This document shows, in pieces, positions 57,062-64,000 of a stretch of DNA of 64,000 nt (position 1 is its first letter; every line of letters begins with the position of its first letter). Source of the DNA: Psychrobacter immobilis (lineage in GTDB: Bacteria > Pseudomonadota > Gammaproteobacteria > Pseudomonadales > Moraxellaceae); assembly GCF_904846185.1 (NCBI RefSeq), contig NZ_CAJGZQ010000012.1, forward strand, positions 41,087 through 105,086. Direction: 5' to 3'. The translations under genes and the position numbers were made by a program. Under the pieces are notes generated by a model. That model searched no databases. It was not told where the DNA came from and worked only from the letters and a program-made list of their open reading frames with translations.

Positions 57062-57850
57062 TTATTGAGTGCTATCCTTCTGAGTACTTTCCTTTTCAAT
57101 AGCACCTTTTTCGATGTTGTCTTTTTCAATCGCTTCTTCCAACTCAGTGCCTTCTAGTAACGCAAAAGAGGATTCAATGATTTTGTCTGCCTCAAGCTGA
57201 TACTCATACCAGTTGCCCATGACACCAGCCAGCTCATCCAGACCTTCTTTTCTTAGTGCTGAAAATAGCTGAATGGTGCAATTCAATCCCAGTTCTTTTA
57301 GTCTTTTACGAGTATTAAGTAACGCATTTTTAGATGCGCCATACTTTAGCTTATCTGCTTTGGTTAACAAGATATGCACCGGCAGTTCACCATCATTTGC
57401 CCAACGTAGCATTTGCTCGTCAAAGAATTTCAATGGATGACGAATATCCGTCATGAGCACCAAACCTGCAAGGCTTGAGCGCGCCACCAAGTATTCTTCT
57501 AGCTCAACCTGCCATTCTTTTTTCATCTCAAGCGGTACGGCTGCGTAGCCATAACCTGGCAAATCCACCAAACGTCTATCAGCATCACCAATACTAAAAA
57601 AGTTAATCATCTGCGTACGACCAGGCGTTTTAGATGAGCGTGCCAGTTGGCGTTGGTTGGTTAAGGCATTAATAGCAGAGGATTTACCTGCGTTTGAGCG
57701 TCCTGCAAAGGCAACTTCTAAGCCCATATCGGGTGGGCAGAGACGAAAAGTAGGCGCTGACATCATAAACTCAGTTTGCTGAATTTTTTGACGAGATTTA
57801 GTGTTGAACAATGCATGTTCGGCGGCGACATCAGTAAACGGGGTACTCAT
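57062..57850 (-). CDS. engB: Ribosome biogenesis GTPase EngB (YihA/YsxC)
   Basis: This is an essential GTPase for 50S subunit assembly. G1 GRSNAGKSS (50-58), G3 DLPGYGYA and G4 TKADK are intact, and the switch region contains KTPGRTQ. The core is ~215 residues. The C-terminal ~40 residues are an added acidic/basic tail with a repeated I-E-K-(D/G/E) pattern that ends in STQKDSTQ. This tail is not part of the family fold and may be a local repeat expansion. The total length is 262 aa. Confidence 0.94.
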   Translation of the reverse strand: MSTPFTDVAAEHALFNTKSRQKIQQTEFMMSAPTFRLCPPDMGLEVAFAGRSNAGKSSAINALTNQRQLARSSKTPGRTQMINFFSIGDADRRLVDLPGYGYAAVPLEMKKEWQVELEEYLVARSSLAGLVLMTDIRHPLKFFDEQMLRWANDGELPVHILLTKADKLKYGASKNALLNTRKRLKELGLNCTIQLFSALRKEGLDELAGVMGNWYEYQLEADKIIESSFALLEGTELEEAIEKDNIEKGAIEKESTQKDSTQ

Positions 57851-58170
57851 AAATGGCTCATTAATCTTTAAGAAATTGGATACGGTTATAAAATTTTAAT
57901 CAACTGGTTGTCGAGAAGACAGTGCATTAGACAAAAAATCGTTACGAATTTATTCATCATAACTTTCAATGTTTATTGGTCATAAACACAGTCATTTCAA
58001 GTTATCGACTATTCTATACTATTACTTATCTTACTTATTGAAATAACTATGATTAGCATCACATAAATGACAGAATACCATTAAAATAAGCGCTCATTAG
58101 AGCAAGTTGCCGCTTTTATTCATGCGTTACCAAAGCCAAACTATATTTATCTATATTTATACGACATACA

Positions 58171-58197
58171 TTGTTACAATGTTTAATAAGATATACT
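58171..58197 (+). promoter_or_regulatory. Possible promoter of the cytochrome c5-like gene
   Basis: TTGTTA (58171-58176) and TATACT (58192-58197) are 15 bp apart, shorter than ideal, 63 nt upstream of the start. The rest of the 409-nt gap from engB (57851-58259) shows nothing recognisable. Confidence 0.35.
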
Positions 58198-58259
58198 GAA
58201 CGAACGACGTTTAATAGCAAGATTGATTAAACGAGAGAAGCATCAAAAGGAGGTGTTCT

Positions 58260-58595
58260 ATGGTTTCAATCAATGCACTTTTTAGCCAGACCTACCGAGT
58301 TTTAATAGGTAGCGGAGCGGCATTACTGCTCAGTAGTGCTATCATGACTAGCGCTAATGCTGCTGATATTGCAGCCACCTATGATAACTCATGTGCTGCC
58401 TGTCACGATAGTGGTGCGCTGAACGCCATCAAAAAAGGTGATAGTGCCAAATGGCAACAGCTTATCAAACAAAAAAGCATGCCGACACTTATTAATTCCG
58501 TTAAAAGTGGTATGACGCAGATGCCTGCTGGTGGTCTTTGTAACAGTTGTAGCGACGATGATTATCGTAAGTTGATTGAGTACATGAGTAAGTGA
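58260..58595 (+). CDS. Cytochrome c5-type monohaem protein
   Basis: This is a periplasmic electron carrier. A signal peptide (ANA-A near residue 35) precedes one haem site CAACH (45-49). The distal Met is in GMTQMPAGG, and the CNSC pair near the C-terminus is the extra disulfide of c5 cytochromes. The length is 111 aa. AAAGGAGG is an optimal ribosome site. A strong terminator follows, so it is monocistronic. The c4-type gene lies 338 nt downstream, suggesting a shared role in respiratory electron transfer. Confidence 0.9.
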   Translation: MVSINALFSQTYRVLIGSGAALLLSSAIMTSANAADIAATYDNSCAACHDSGALNAIKKGDSAKWQQLIKQKSMPTLINSVKSGMTQMPAGGLCNSCSDDDYRKLIEYMSK

Positions 58596-58644
58596 GACGC
58601 TGACCGATAAAGCAACACAATACGACACACTATAAAACAACTTA

Positions 58645-58683
58645 AAAAAGCGCTGGGTTTTTTAGCCTGTAAGCGCTTTTTGT
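58645..58683 (+). terminator. Intrinsic terminator of the cytochrome c5 gene
   Basis: An AAAAAGCGCT/AGCGCTTTTT stem (58645-58654 with 58672-58681) encloses a 17-nt loop with a minor internal stem. Confidence 0.85.
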
Positions 58684-58761
58684 TTTTTGTTGGCATACTT
58701 GTCTATGTGTTAGAAAAACTGATGGATGTGACGATTAAGTAGGCAAATGCTACAAAGTCTT

Positions 58762-58769
58762 GCTATAAT
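58762..58769 (+). promoter_or_regulatory. Extended -10 promoter of the cytochrome c4 gene
   Basis: TGCTATAAT (TG one base before TATAAT) forms an extended -10 about 165 nt upstream of the start. No -35 consensus is seen, which is normal for such promoters. Confidence 0.55.
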
Positions 58770-58933
58770 AATCTAAAATAAACCCTGATGTTAGTAAGTA
58801 CTTTCAGACTGCTTGTGGCCAAGACCTTAAAACATATACCTACCTAACCAATAGTAGGGTGGTTTATATGAGGTATCTTATCAGTGCAATCACTCTAAAT
58901 AATGCTTACGCCGAGCTAGTAGGATTTGTATCA

Positions 58934-59602
58934 ATGAAAAAGTTAATCGCTGCTGCCAGCTTATGCGTTGCAAGTTTCAGCGTACAAGCTGCTATTATTG
59001 TCCCTGAGTACGACGTCAATGCCGGTAAGCAAATTGCAGAAACGGTTTGTGCTGCTTGTCATGGTGTTGATGGTGTCAGTGTTGTCCCTGCGCAGCCTAA
59101 CTTGGGTGGCCAAAACGTAAAATATCTTTACAAACAGTTGGTCAACTTTAAAGCAGGTTATCGCAAGAACGGTATTATGCAATCACAAGTTGCAAATTTA
59201 TCGCAGCAAGATTTAGCCAACGTGGCTGGTTATTATGCTAGCCAAGCGCCTTGGGGTGTTGGATTTGGTAATCCTGCGACCAACCAAGAAGCCACTAAGC
59301 TATTCTTAGGTGGTGATAAGTCACGCGGTGTCATCGGTTGTGCAGGCTGTCATGGTCCAGATGCTGCTGGTAATACTTGGGCGGCATTTCCACGCTTAGG
59401 TGGTCAGCATGCACAGTACATCTCCACTCAGCTAAAACTTTTCCGTGCGGCTGGTCGTGTTGATGATGTTGATAGTGATGAGCAAAAACGTGTCAATGAT
59501 GCTGCGAAAGAAGGCGATATGGGCATGATGCAGACAGTCGCATCGAAACTATCGGATCGTGATATTCGTATCTTGTCAGACTATATCAGTGCTGTTCACT
59601 AA
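58934..59602 (+). CDS. Dihaem cytochrome c4
   Basis: This is a periplasmic or membrane-associated dihaem electron carrier to terminal oxidases. A signal peptide (VQA-A near residue 19) is followed by two homologous c-type domains with CAACH (39-43) and CAGCH (136-140). Distal methionines are in IMQSQV and MMQTVAS. The length is 222 aa. ATG 58934 is chosen for AGGA and a proper signal peptide; the frame runs back to 58859. It is the second of two adjacent cytochrome genes. Confidence 0.92.
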   Translation: MKKLIAAASLCVASFSVQAAIIVPEYDVNAGKQIAETVCAACHGVDGVSVVPAQPNLGGQNVKYLYKQLVNFKAGYRKNGIMQSQVANLSQQDLANVAGYYASQAPWGVGFGNPATNQEATKLFLGGDKSRGVIGCAGCHGPDAAGNTWAAFPRLGGQHAQYISTQLKLFRAAGRVDDVDSDEQKRVNDAAKEGDMGMMQTVASKLSDRDIRILSDYISAVH

Positions 59603-59692
59603 TTCATTGGTATCAGCTACGAGTGCCTAATACACCTTGCCTCACTGAAATTAATAAGCACTTGACCAGATATCCGCCATTGTTTCATTATT

Positions 59693-59717
59693 AAACCCCG
59701 ATTTCGGGGTTTTTTTA
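59693..59717 (+). terminator. Intrinsic terminator of the cytochrome c4 gene
   Basis: A perfect 9-bp AAACCCCGA/TCGGGGTTT stem is followed by more T, about 90 nt after the stop codon. Confidence 0.93.
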
Positions 59718-59765
59718 TAACTGTTCATCCCTTATATTATAGAGACCTTATAGTCATTCCATTAT

Positions 59766-59848
59766 AAAAGAGTCGCTGCATTAACCTCGCTTGAAGTATT
59801 GAATATACATTTGCTTCTGGTTACCTTGTGCTTCTTTTAAATTGAATC
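59766..59848. repeat. Dispersed 83-bp intergenic repeat, copy B
   Basis: It aligns ungapped with copy A at 34620-34702, starting AAAAGAGT and ending AAATTGAATC. The following GACTATAT is also present near 41370, where TTGAATCGACTATAT recurs alone. It lies in the 446-nt gap before the NSS-like gene. Confidence 0.75.
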
Positions 59849-60048
59849 GACTATATAAAATAAAACTGCTTACAGAGGCCTATCATTGCTCTGTATCATG
59901 ATAAATTATCGTTATTCACTTTATACCAAACCCACAGAGTATGATTTGCGCTGTCAAACTTGTTTCGTCTACAATGCATAGTACGGACCCTCGTTTTCCC
60001 AGCTATTCTCATTTTTGTGAAAGGTATTAGATCGTTTGGGTTTAGATT

Positions 60049-61191
60049 ATGATGATCCGTTATGCTTCTTATTTTATCGCGGCACTGCTACCGCTACTGC
60101 TGTTTCGTTGGTTTGCACCAGCATCCGTTGGTGAGATTGACTTTTGGTTACTCTGGCTATTGGCTATGGTATTGGTATCCTTGCCCGTTGTTTATGCGGA
60201 AATTGCCTTAGCCTATCGTAGTGTCGATGCGCCATTAGCAGGGATGCAAAAGCTTACTCGCGAAGCAGATGCCAGCCCAATATGGCGTAGTTTTGGGTGG
60301 CTCGCCGCGCTGGTCTCTATTCTGATTGCGGCGTTAGTGATCTCAGGCGCGAGCACAGGTATTTTGGCGGCATTGACGGAGCTTAATAGCGCTCCTGCTA
60401 TACCAGATTTTGCGATCGCTGCTGGCCTTATGGTCATTGCTGTGTTACTCAGTTTATTGGGCGTTGTACCGTTACCGATTGGCCTAGGATTAATGGTGAT
60501 AGGCTTATTGCTCGGCGTGGCAAATGGCCTACCCAATATTGACTTTGCGATGACTGATATCAGCTTAAATGAATGGGCACGTGCAGTCGCGTTAGCGTTG
60601 GTTAGTGTGGGTGCAGGCACAGGCTTATACTGGTTTGGTCAAAACTTGGTAACGAACCAAGTGACAACAGCGGTAGACACGAACAATATCAATGCGCAAA
60701 AACCTGCTCGCAGCCGTGCGACGAGTGAGTATCGGGCAACCAAATTGGTACTCCCGATTTGGATATTGCAATTGATCGTTGGGGTTGTGGCGTTATCTAT
60801 TAGTGGCATGGCATTGCCACCGATTGGACAGCTATCATATTGGATAGGGGTGTTATTTGTCGCCAGCTATTTGCTGCATTATAGTACCCAGCAATTAGCA
60901 CACAAGTTTGGACTACTGGTCAGTTTGGTATTAACCTTTGTCTTGGCGCTTTTGTTAGTCGTTATCATACCAACTGTTTGGCTGGTCGGACTTTTAGTGA
61001 TTATTAGCAGCATAGCGGTATTATTGCTGTCTATCTTTGCGGGTTGGCAGATGAAAATTAGTCATCTGCGTAAGTCATTAAATTTTGGCAATGAAGCGTT
61101 TTATAACTTATGGCGAATAGCGATTCGTTTGATTGTGCCACTAGCACTGTTATTGGCATTGATAGGTTGGGTGATGCAGTGGTTGAGTTAA
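60049..61191 (+). CDS. Polytopic membrane protein resembling NSS sodium symporters
   Basis: The 380-aa protein has about ten hydrophobic helices. The pattern LPVVYAEIALAYRS...PLAGM...WRSFGWLAAL resembles helix 2 and the following loop of neurotransmitter:sodium symporters, and the C-terminal FYNLWRIAIRLIVPLALLLALIGW resembles their last helices. It is shorter than typical NSS proteins (~450-500), and the helix-1 sodium-site motif is not evident, so the function is uncertain. The last 80 bases overlap a different open frame. ATG 60049 or 60052 has no strong Shine-Dalgarno. Confidence 0.68.
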   Translation: MMIRYASYFIAALLPLLLFRWFAPASVGEIDFWLLWLLAMVLVSLPVVYAEIALAYRSVDAPLAGMQKLTREADASPIWRSFGWLAALVSILIAALVISGASTGILAALTELNSAPAIPDFAIAAGLMVIAVLLSLLGVVPLPIGLGLMVIGLLLGVANGLPNIDFAMTDISLNEWARAVALALVSVGAGTGLYWFGQNLVTNQVTTAVDTNNINAQKPARSRATSEYRATKLVLPIWILQLIVGVVALSISGMALPPIGQLSYWIGVLFVASYLLHYSTQQLAHKFGLLVSLVLTFVLALLLVVIIPTVWLVGLLVIISSIAVLLLSIFAGWQMKISHLRKSLNFGNEAFYNLWRIAIRLIVPLALLLALIGWVMQWLS

Positions 61192-61244
61192 CTGCTAATG
61201 GCGTTCAATCTGATAATAATTGTGCGCCGTCATCTGAGCAGACC

Positions 61245-61559
61245 ATGCTAATGACTGTTTATTTGGCATACGCTGAAGATGCAAAATGTCAGCATTATTT
61301 AACCCTACAAGTTAATGATGAAACAAGTTTGTATGAGGCATTGAGGCAGGCAGGATGGTTGATGAAATTTCCAGCGTTAGCACGTTGGTGTGAGCAAGTG
61401 GCAGATATTGCAACGCCAACGGCAAAGCGTTGGCATGTGGGTATCTATGCACAAAAACAGCCGCTCAGCTATCGCTTGCAGCCTTTTGATCGTATCGAAG
61501 TATATCGCAGCTTAAGCGCTGATCCCATGTCTCAGCGCAAAAATAAATCTCGAGTTTAA
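61245..61559 (+). CDS. rnfH: RnfH family protein (UPF0125)
   Basis: This is a ubiquitin-like beta-grasp protein of unknown role, often near smpB, ratA and bamE. Family features are MTVYLAYAEDAKCQHYLTLQV, EALRQAGW and VGIYAQKQPLSYRLQPFDRIEVYRSLSADPMSQRKNKS. ATG 61245 (or 61251) starts the conserved domain. The frame is open back to 61110 across the end of the previous gene, so a longer product is possible but unlikely. The length is about 104 aa. It is convergent with bamE. Confidence 0.85.
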   Translation: MLMTVYLAYAEDAKCQHYLTLQVNDETSLYEALRQAGWLMKFPALARWCEQVADIATPTAKRWHVGIYAQKQPLSYRLQPFDRIEVYRSLSADPMSQRKNKSRV

Positions 61560-61603
61560 GCGATGTTGCGCCATCTATCATTAAAGCCAGTTGCCGTTCT
61601 TGA

Positions 61604-62023
61604 TTATGAGGCAGGCAGGCTTTCGATACCTTCAATACGATTGACCAAACCATTATTATCAAAGTAGATAATTAAGTGCTGACTGGCATTTTTGACATCA
61701 GCAATACCTTTGCGGCTACCTTCTGTCCCTGCTTTGTAATCGTAAATATAATCCCAACGCTTAGGTTCTAAGGTGTCTCTAATAGCTGGGCTACCAAGGA
61801 TATAAAGGACTTGGTTTTGATTCATACCCACTTGCAGTTTTTGCGCTTGCGCTTGAGTGATGGCAGTGCCTTGTGGCAAATCAATCTTATAAACACTCAA
61901 TAATGAGCAGCCAGACATAGCGACAGTAGCGCTAAGCATACTGGTTATGACAATCTTGCGTAATACGCTTGTAGGGCTTAACGGACGAAAAGTTAATGTC
62001 TTTATCATGGTAAGATGACTCAT
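61604..62023 (-). CDS. bamE: Outer membrane assembly lipoprotein BamE (SmpA/OmlA)
   Basis: BamE is the small lipoprotein of the BAM complex that inserts outer-membrane beta-barrels. The lipobox AMSGC ends at about residue 39, and the fold markers YKIDLPQGTAITQAQAQKLQVGMNQNQVLYILGSPAIRD and RWDYIYDYKAG are present. The length is 139 aa. It is divergent from fur, as in Pseudomonas (omlA-fur). ATG 62023 or 62008 could be the start. Confidence 0.94.
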   Translation of the reverse strand: MSHLTMIKTLTFRPLSPTSVLRKIVITSMLSATVAMSGCSLLSVYKIDLPQGTAITQAQAQKLQVGMNQNQVLYILGSPAIRDTLEPKRWDYIYDYKAGTEGSRKGIADVKNASQHLIIYFDNNGLVNRIEGIESLPAS

Positions 62024-62274
62024 AAGAAATGAATTAGGCGCAGCCAGAGGTTGTTAATGCTAGTCTGGCCGACAATCTTGGACAAATGATACGTCATTTA
62101 CTTGCAATTTCCTACCACTTACGACATTATTTACCAAATGCTACCTGAGGCATTTTATTATTTATATTTTAAATTCATAGACTTGCGTTAGGATTATTAT
62201 AGAAAATAACAGGCTTGGAAATGAGGTCAAATCAGCCAGTCTGCTGTTATTAAAATGTTTCATATACTATAAAA

Positions 62275-62294
62275 AATAATCATTAACGATTATT
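62275..62294. promoter_or_regulatory. Candidate Fur box in the bamE-fur intergenic region
   Basis: AATAATC-ATTAAC-GATTATT is a palindromic AT-rich element. Thirteen bases of it match 11 of 13 positions of the GATAATCATTATC half of the Fur consensus. It lies about 60 nt upstream of fur, where autoregulation is common. The gap (62024-62350) otherwise shows a TATACT -10-like site near 62263. Confidence 0.6.
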
Positions 62295-62350
62295 TATCTC
62301 ATATTTTTGGTTCTTTATTTGCTAAGACTGTCACAGTCAGAAGGGATATT

Positions 62351-62785
62351 ATGGCTTCTTTTACCAATCAAGATTTACGTAAAGCGGGATTAAAAGTCAC
62401 GTTACCTCGCATCAAGATTTTAGAGCTACTGGAGAGTGCAGAGTTGCATCATATGAGTGCTGAGGAGGTTTATAAGGCACTGATAGAGCAAGGTGAGGAT
62501 GTGGGTTTAGCGACTGTCTACCGAGTACTGACGCAGTTTGAGCAAGCTGGTATCGTCGAGCGTCATAACTTCGAAAATAATTTATCGGTGTTTGAAATTA
62601 CCCAAGAAGGCCATCATGACCATTTGGTTTGTGACGTTTGTGGCAAGATTATAGAGTTTCATAACGAAGTCATCGAAGAAGAGCAACTTAAAGTCGCAGA
62701 AAAGCACGGATTTAAGTTATCAGGTCATTCATTGGTGCTATACGGTATTTGTAATGACCAAGAGTGTCGGGATAGCATCAAGTAA
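62351..62785 (+). CDS. fur: Ferric uptake regulator Fur
   Basis: Fur is the iron-dependent repressor of uptake genes. The N-terminal winged helix (LRKAGLKVTLPRIKILELL...VGLATVYRVLTQFEQAGIV), regulatory-metal ligands in HHDHLVC and HNEVIEEEQ, and structural zinc cysteines CDVC and CNDQEC are intact. The length is 144 aa. AAGGGATA precedes the ATG. A Fur-box-like palindrome upstream fits autoregulation. Confidence 0.96.
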   Translation: MASFTNQDLRKAGLKVTLPRIKILELLESAELHHMSAEEVYKALIEQGEDVGLATVYRVLTQFEQAGIVERHNFENNLSVFEITQEGHHDHLVCDVCGKIIEFHNEVIEEEQLKVAEKHGFKLSGHSLVLYGICNDQECRDSIK

Positions 62786-62852
62786 TTTTTTTAATTGGTG
62801 AGCATGCTCTATATTTGATATTATTTTTAGTGCGTTATCGCCATATATAAAA

Positions 62853-62888
62853 TAAGAAAGCCCTCATAATAATATGAGGGCTTTCTTA
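62853..62888. terminator. Bidirectional terminator between fur and pilU
   Basis: A perfect 16-bp stem (62853-62868 with 62873-62888) has a 4-nt loop and A/T-rich edges. It separates convergent genes. Confidence 0.92.
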
Positions 62889-62933
62889 TAAGTTTTTATG
62901 GCAAAAACGAATAACAATGCTCAAAAGCCATGC

Positions 62934-63858
62934 TTAACTGATATCTAATGATAAGTTATCCGCACCTTCATCCAGATTGGCGGTGCCGTTCTTACTGCTG
63001 AGTTTGATTTTTAGGCGCAAATCATTAGGAGAGTCAGCATGAAGAATGGCTTCTTTATAGGTGATTTCTCCTTGCTCATATAAGTCAAAAAGAGCCTGAT
63101 CAAAGGTTTGCATGCCGCTATCCCGCGATCGTGTCATGACATCTTTGATTTCATGAACCTCGCCTTTACGGATATAGTCACTAATCAGCTGTGAGTTCAA
63201 TAAAATCTCAATAGCCGCACGGCGTCCTTTACCATCAGGGGTTGGGATGAGCTGCTGCGCGATAATGGCTTGCAAGTTGAGCGACAAATCCATAAATAAC
63301 TGATTGTGGCGACTGGTTTCAAAAAAGTGAATGATACGGTCAATCGCTTGGTTGGCGTTGTTGGCGTGTAAGGTTGCAAACACTAGATGGCCTGTTTCCG
63401 CGTACTGGATCGCGTAGCTCATGACTTCACGGTTACGAATCTCACCAATCAAAATAACATCAGGTGCTTGGCGTAACGTGTTTTTTAGTCCTGCCTCAAA
63501 TGAATGGGTATCGATACCAACTTCACGCTGGGTAATAATACAACCACGATGTTTATGAACAAACTCGATAGGATCTTCGATGGTAATGATGTGACCATGC
63601 GAGTTTTGATTACGGTGTCCGATCATAGAAGCAAGGGTCGTTGATTTACCTGTACCTGTCGCACCCACTAGCAGAATGATACCGCGTTTTTTCATTGCCA
63701 GCTCTTTTAACGCGGGCGGCAAACGTAGCTCTTCGACAGTCGGAATTTTATTCTCAATTTTCCGTAAAATCATCCCTGCCATATCACGCTGTATAAAGGC
63801 ACTGACCCGAAAACGTGCTTGCTGTGCTTCATCAGCAATGGCAAATTGGCACTCGTTA
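62934..63858 (-). pseudogene. pilU: PilU twitching motility ATPase, 5' end cut by an IS
   Basis: PilU is the accessory retraction ATPase of type IV pili. The remaining ~308 residues run from NECQFAIADE to the natural C-terminus and keep Walker A GATGTGKS, Walker B (DVILIGEIRN), the His box HLVFATLHAN and the PilU-type end GMQTFDQALFDLY...ADSPNDLRLKIK. Compared with normal PilU (~370-380 aa), about 70 N-terminal residues are missing. The frame enters the IS end at 63859. An open frame continues four codons into the IS (TTG at 63870-63872), which is unlikely to be a functional start. Confidence 0.88.
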
Positions 63859-64000
63859 GGGCGTGTCTTCAATTCATCTTACAATGAACGATAGTACACG
63901 CCAGATAAAGCATTGACTTAAAATTACGAGCTAACTTTTCATAGCGAGTGGCGATACTACGAAAGTGTTTGAGCCTTGCGAACATATTCTCAACACGAAC
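63859..64000 (-). mobile_element. Right end of an IS5-family insertion sequence (runs off the window)
   Basis: The element starts with GGGCGTGTCTTCAATTCA, nearly identical to the end of the MITE at 17913. The bases just before (TTAG, sharing the first G) fit a YTAR target site of the IS427 group. The left end and second target copy lie beyond position 64000. It interrupts pilU. Confidence 0.87.
63869..64000 (-). CDS. IS5-family transposase, C-terminal fragment
   Basis: The last 43 codons and the TGA stop (63869-63871) are visible. They read VRVENMFARLKHFRSIATRY, then EKLARNFKSM and LYLACTIVHCKMN, the typical DDE-transposase C-terminus of IS5/IS427 elements (E-x-x-F-x-x-L-K-x-F-R-x-x-x-x-R-Y-x-K). 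The catalytic Asp residues are outside the window. Confidence 0.87.
   Translation of the reverse strand, partial: VRVENMFARLKHFRSIATRYEKLARNFKSMLYLACTIVHCKMN

Noticed and set aside
63870..63872. TTG start inside the IS giving a 312-residue PilU
   Set aside because: It lies in the IS terminal repeat without a Shine-Dalgarno and would lack the PilU N-domain. Treating the gene as interrupted is simpler.

Overview
The window looks like a chromosomal segment of a Psychrobacter-type gammaproteobacterium (family Moraxellaceae). The inference rests on gene content: a bifunctional wax-ester synthase/DGAT, type II secretion genes scattered singly, a fimT-pilV-pilW-pilX-pilY1-pilE cluster with two pilA-like genes, an enlarged RNase E divergent from rluC, bamE divergent from fur, and AT-rich intergenic DNA with many strong intrinsic terminators. 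No database search was possible, so the genus is a judgement from recognised families.

Layout. 0-9.4 kb: dxs, suhB, WS/DGAT, thiG, gspE, an exported RidA and a DUF4442 hotdog protein. 9.7-12.8 kb: a two-gene McrB/McrC-like restriction operon. 13.0-13.4 kb: tRNA-Pro, tRNA-Arg and tRNA-His. 13.9-18.6 kb: an AraC regulator, an unknown gene, gspF, a MITE and gspG. 18.8-24.3 kb: a stand-alone DsbD alpha domain next to full dsbD, then pldA and comF. 24.6-34.2 kb: the type IV pilus minor pilin/PilY1 operon, then a sigma-54-type promoter, pilA and a second pilin. 34.2-41.2 kb: fdxA, mutS and secA. 41.5-49.4 kb: a lipoprotein, two DUF2382 stress-type proteins, thiolase, hom, a lipoprotein DsbC and DUF808. 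49.5-57.9 kb: rne, a 1.2-kb gap holding a probable transporter remnant, rluC, a HAD phosphatase and engB. 58.2-64 kb: two c-type cytochromes, an NSS-like membrane protein, rnfH, bamE, fur and pilU cut by an insertion sequence that runs off the window.

How the parts relate. Housekeeping genes dominate. Surface and export functions recur: T2SS parts (gspE, gspF, gspG) and the type IV pilus set share prepilin processing, DsbD and DsbC supply periplasmic disulfide reduction and isomerisation, and BamE and PldA belong to the outer membrane. The accessory or unusual parts are the McrBC-like operon, whose McrB carries an inserted domain instead of an N-terminal one; the duplicated DsbD alpha domain; an IS and a related MITE; two degenerate tandem-repeat arrays; and a pair of 83-bp dispersed repeats. 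No CRISPR array, prophage or rRNA operon is visible.
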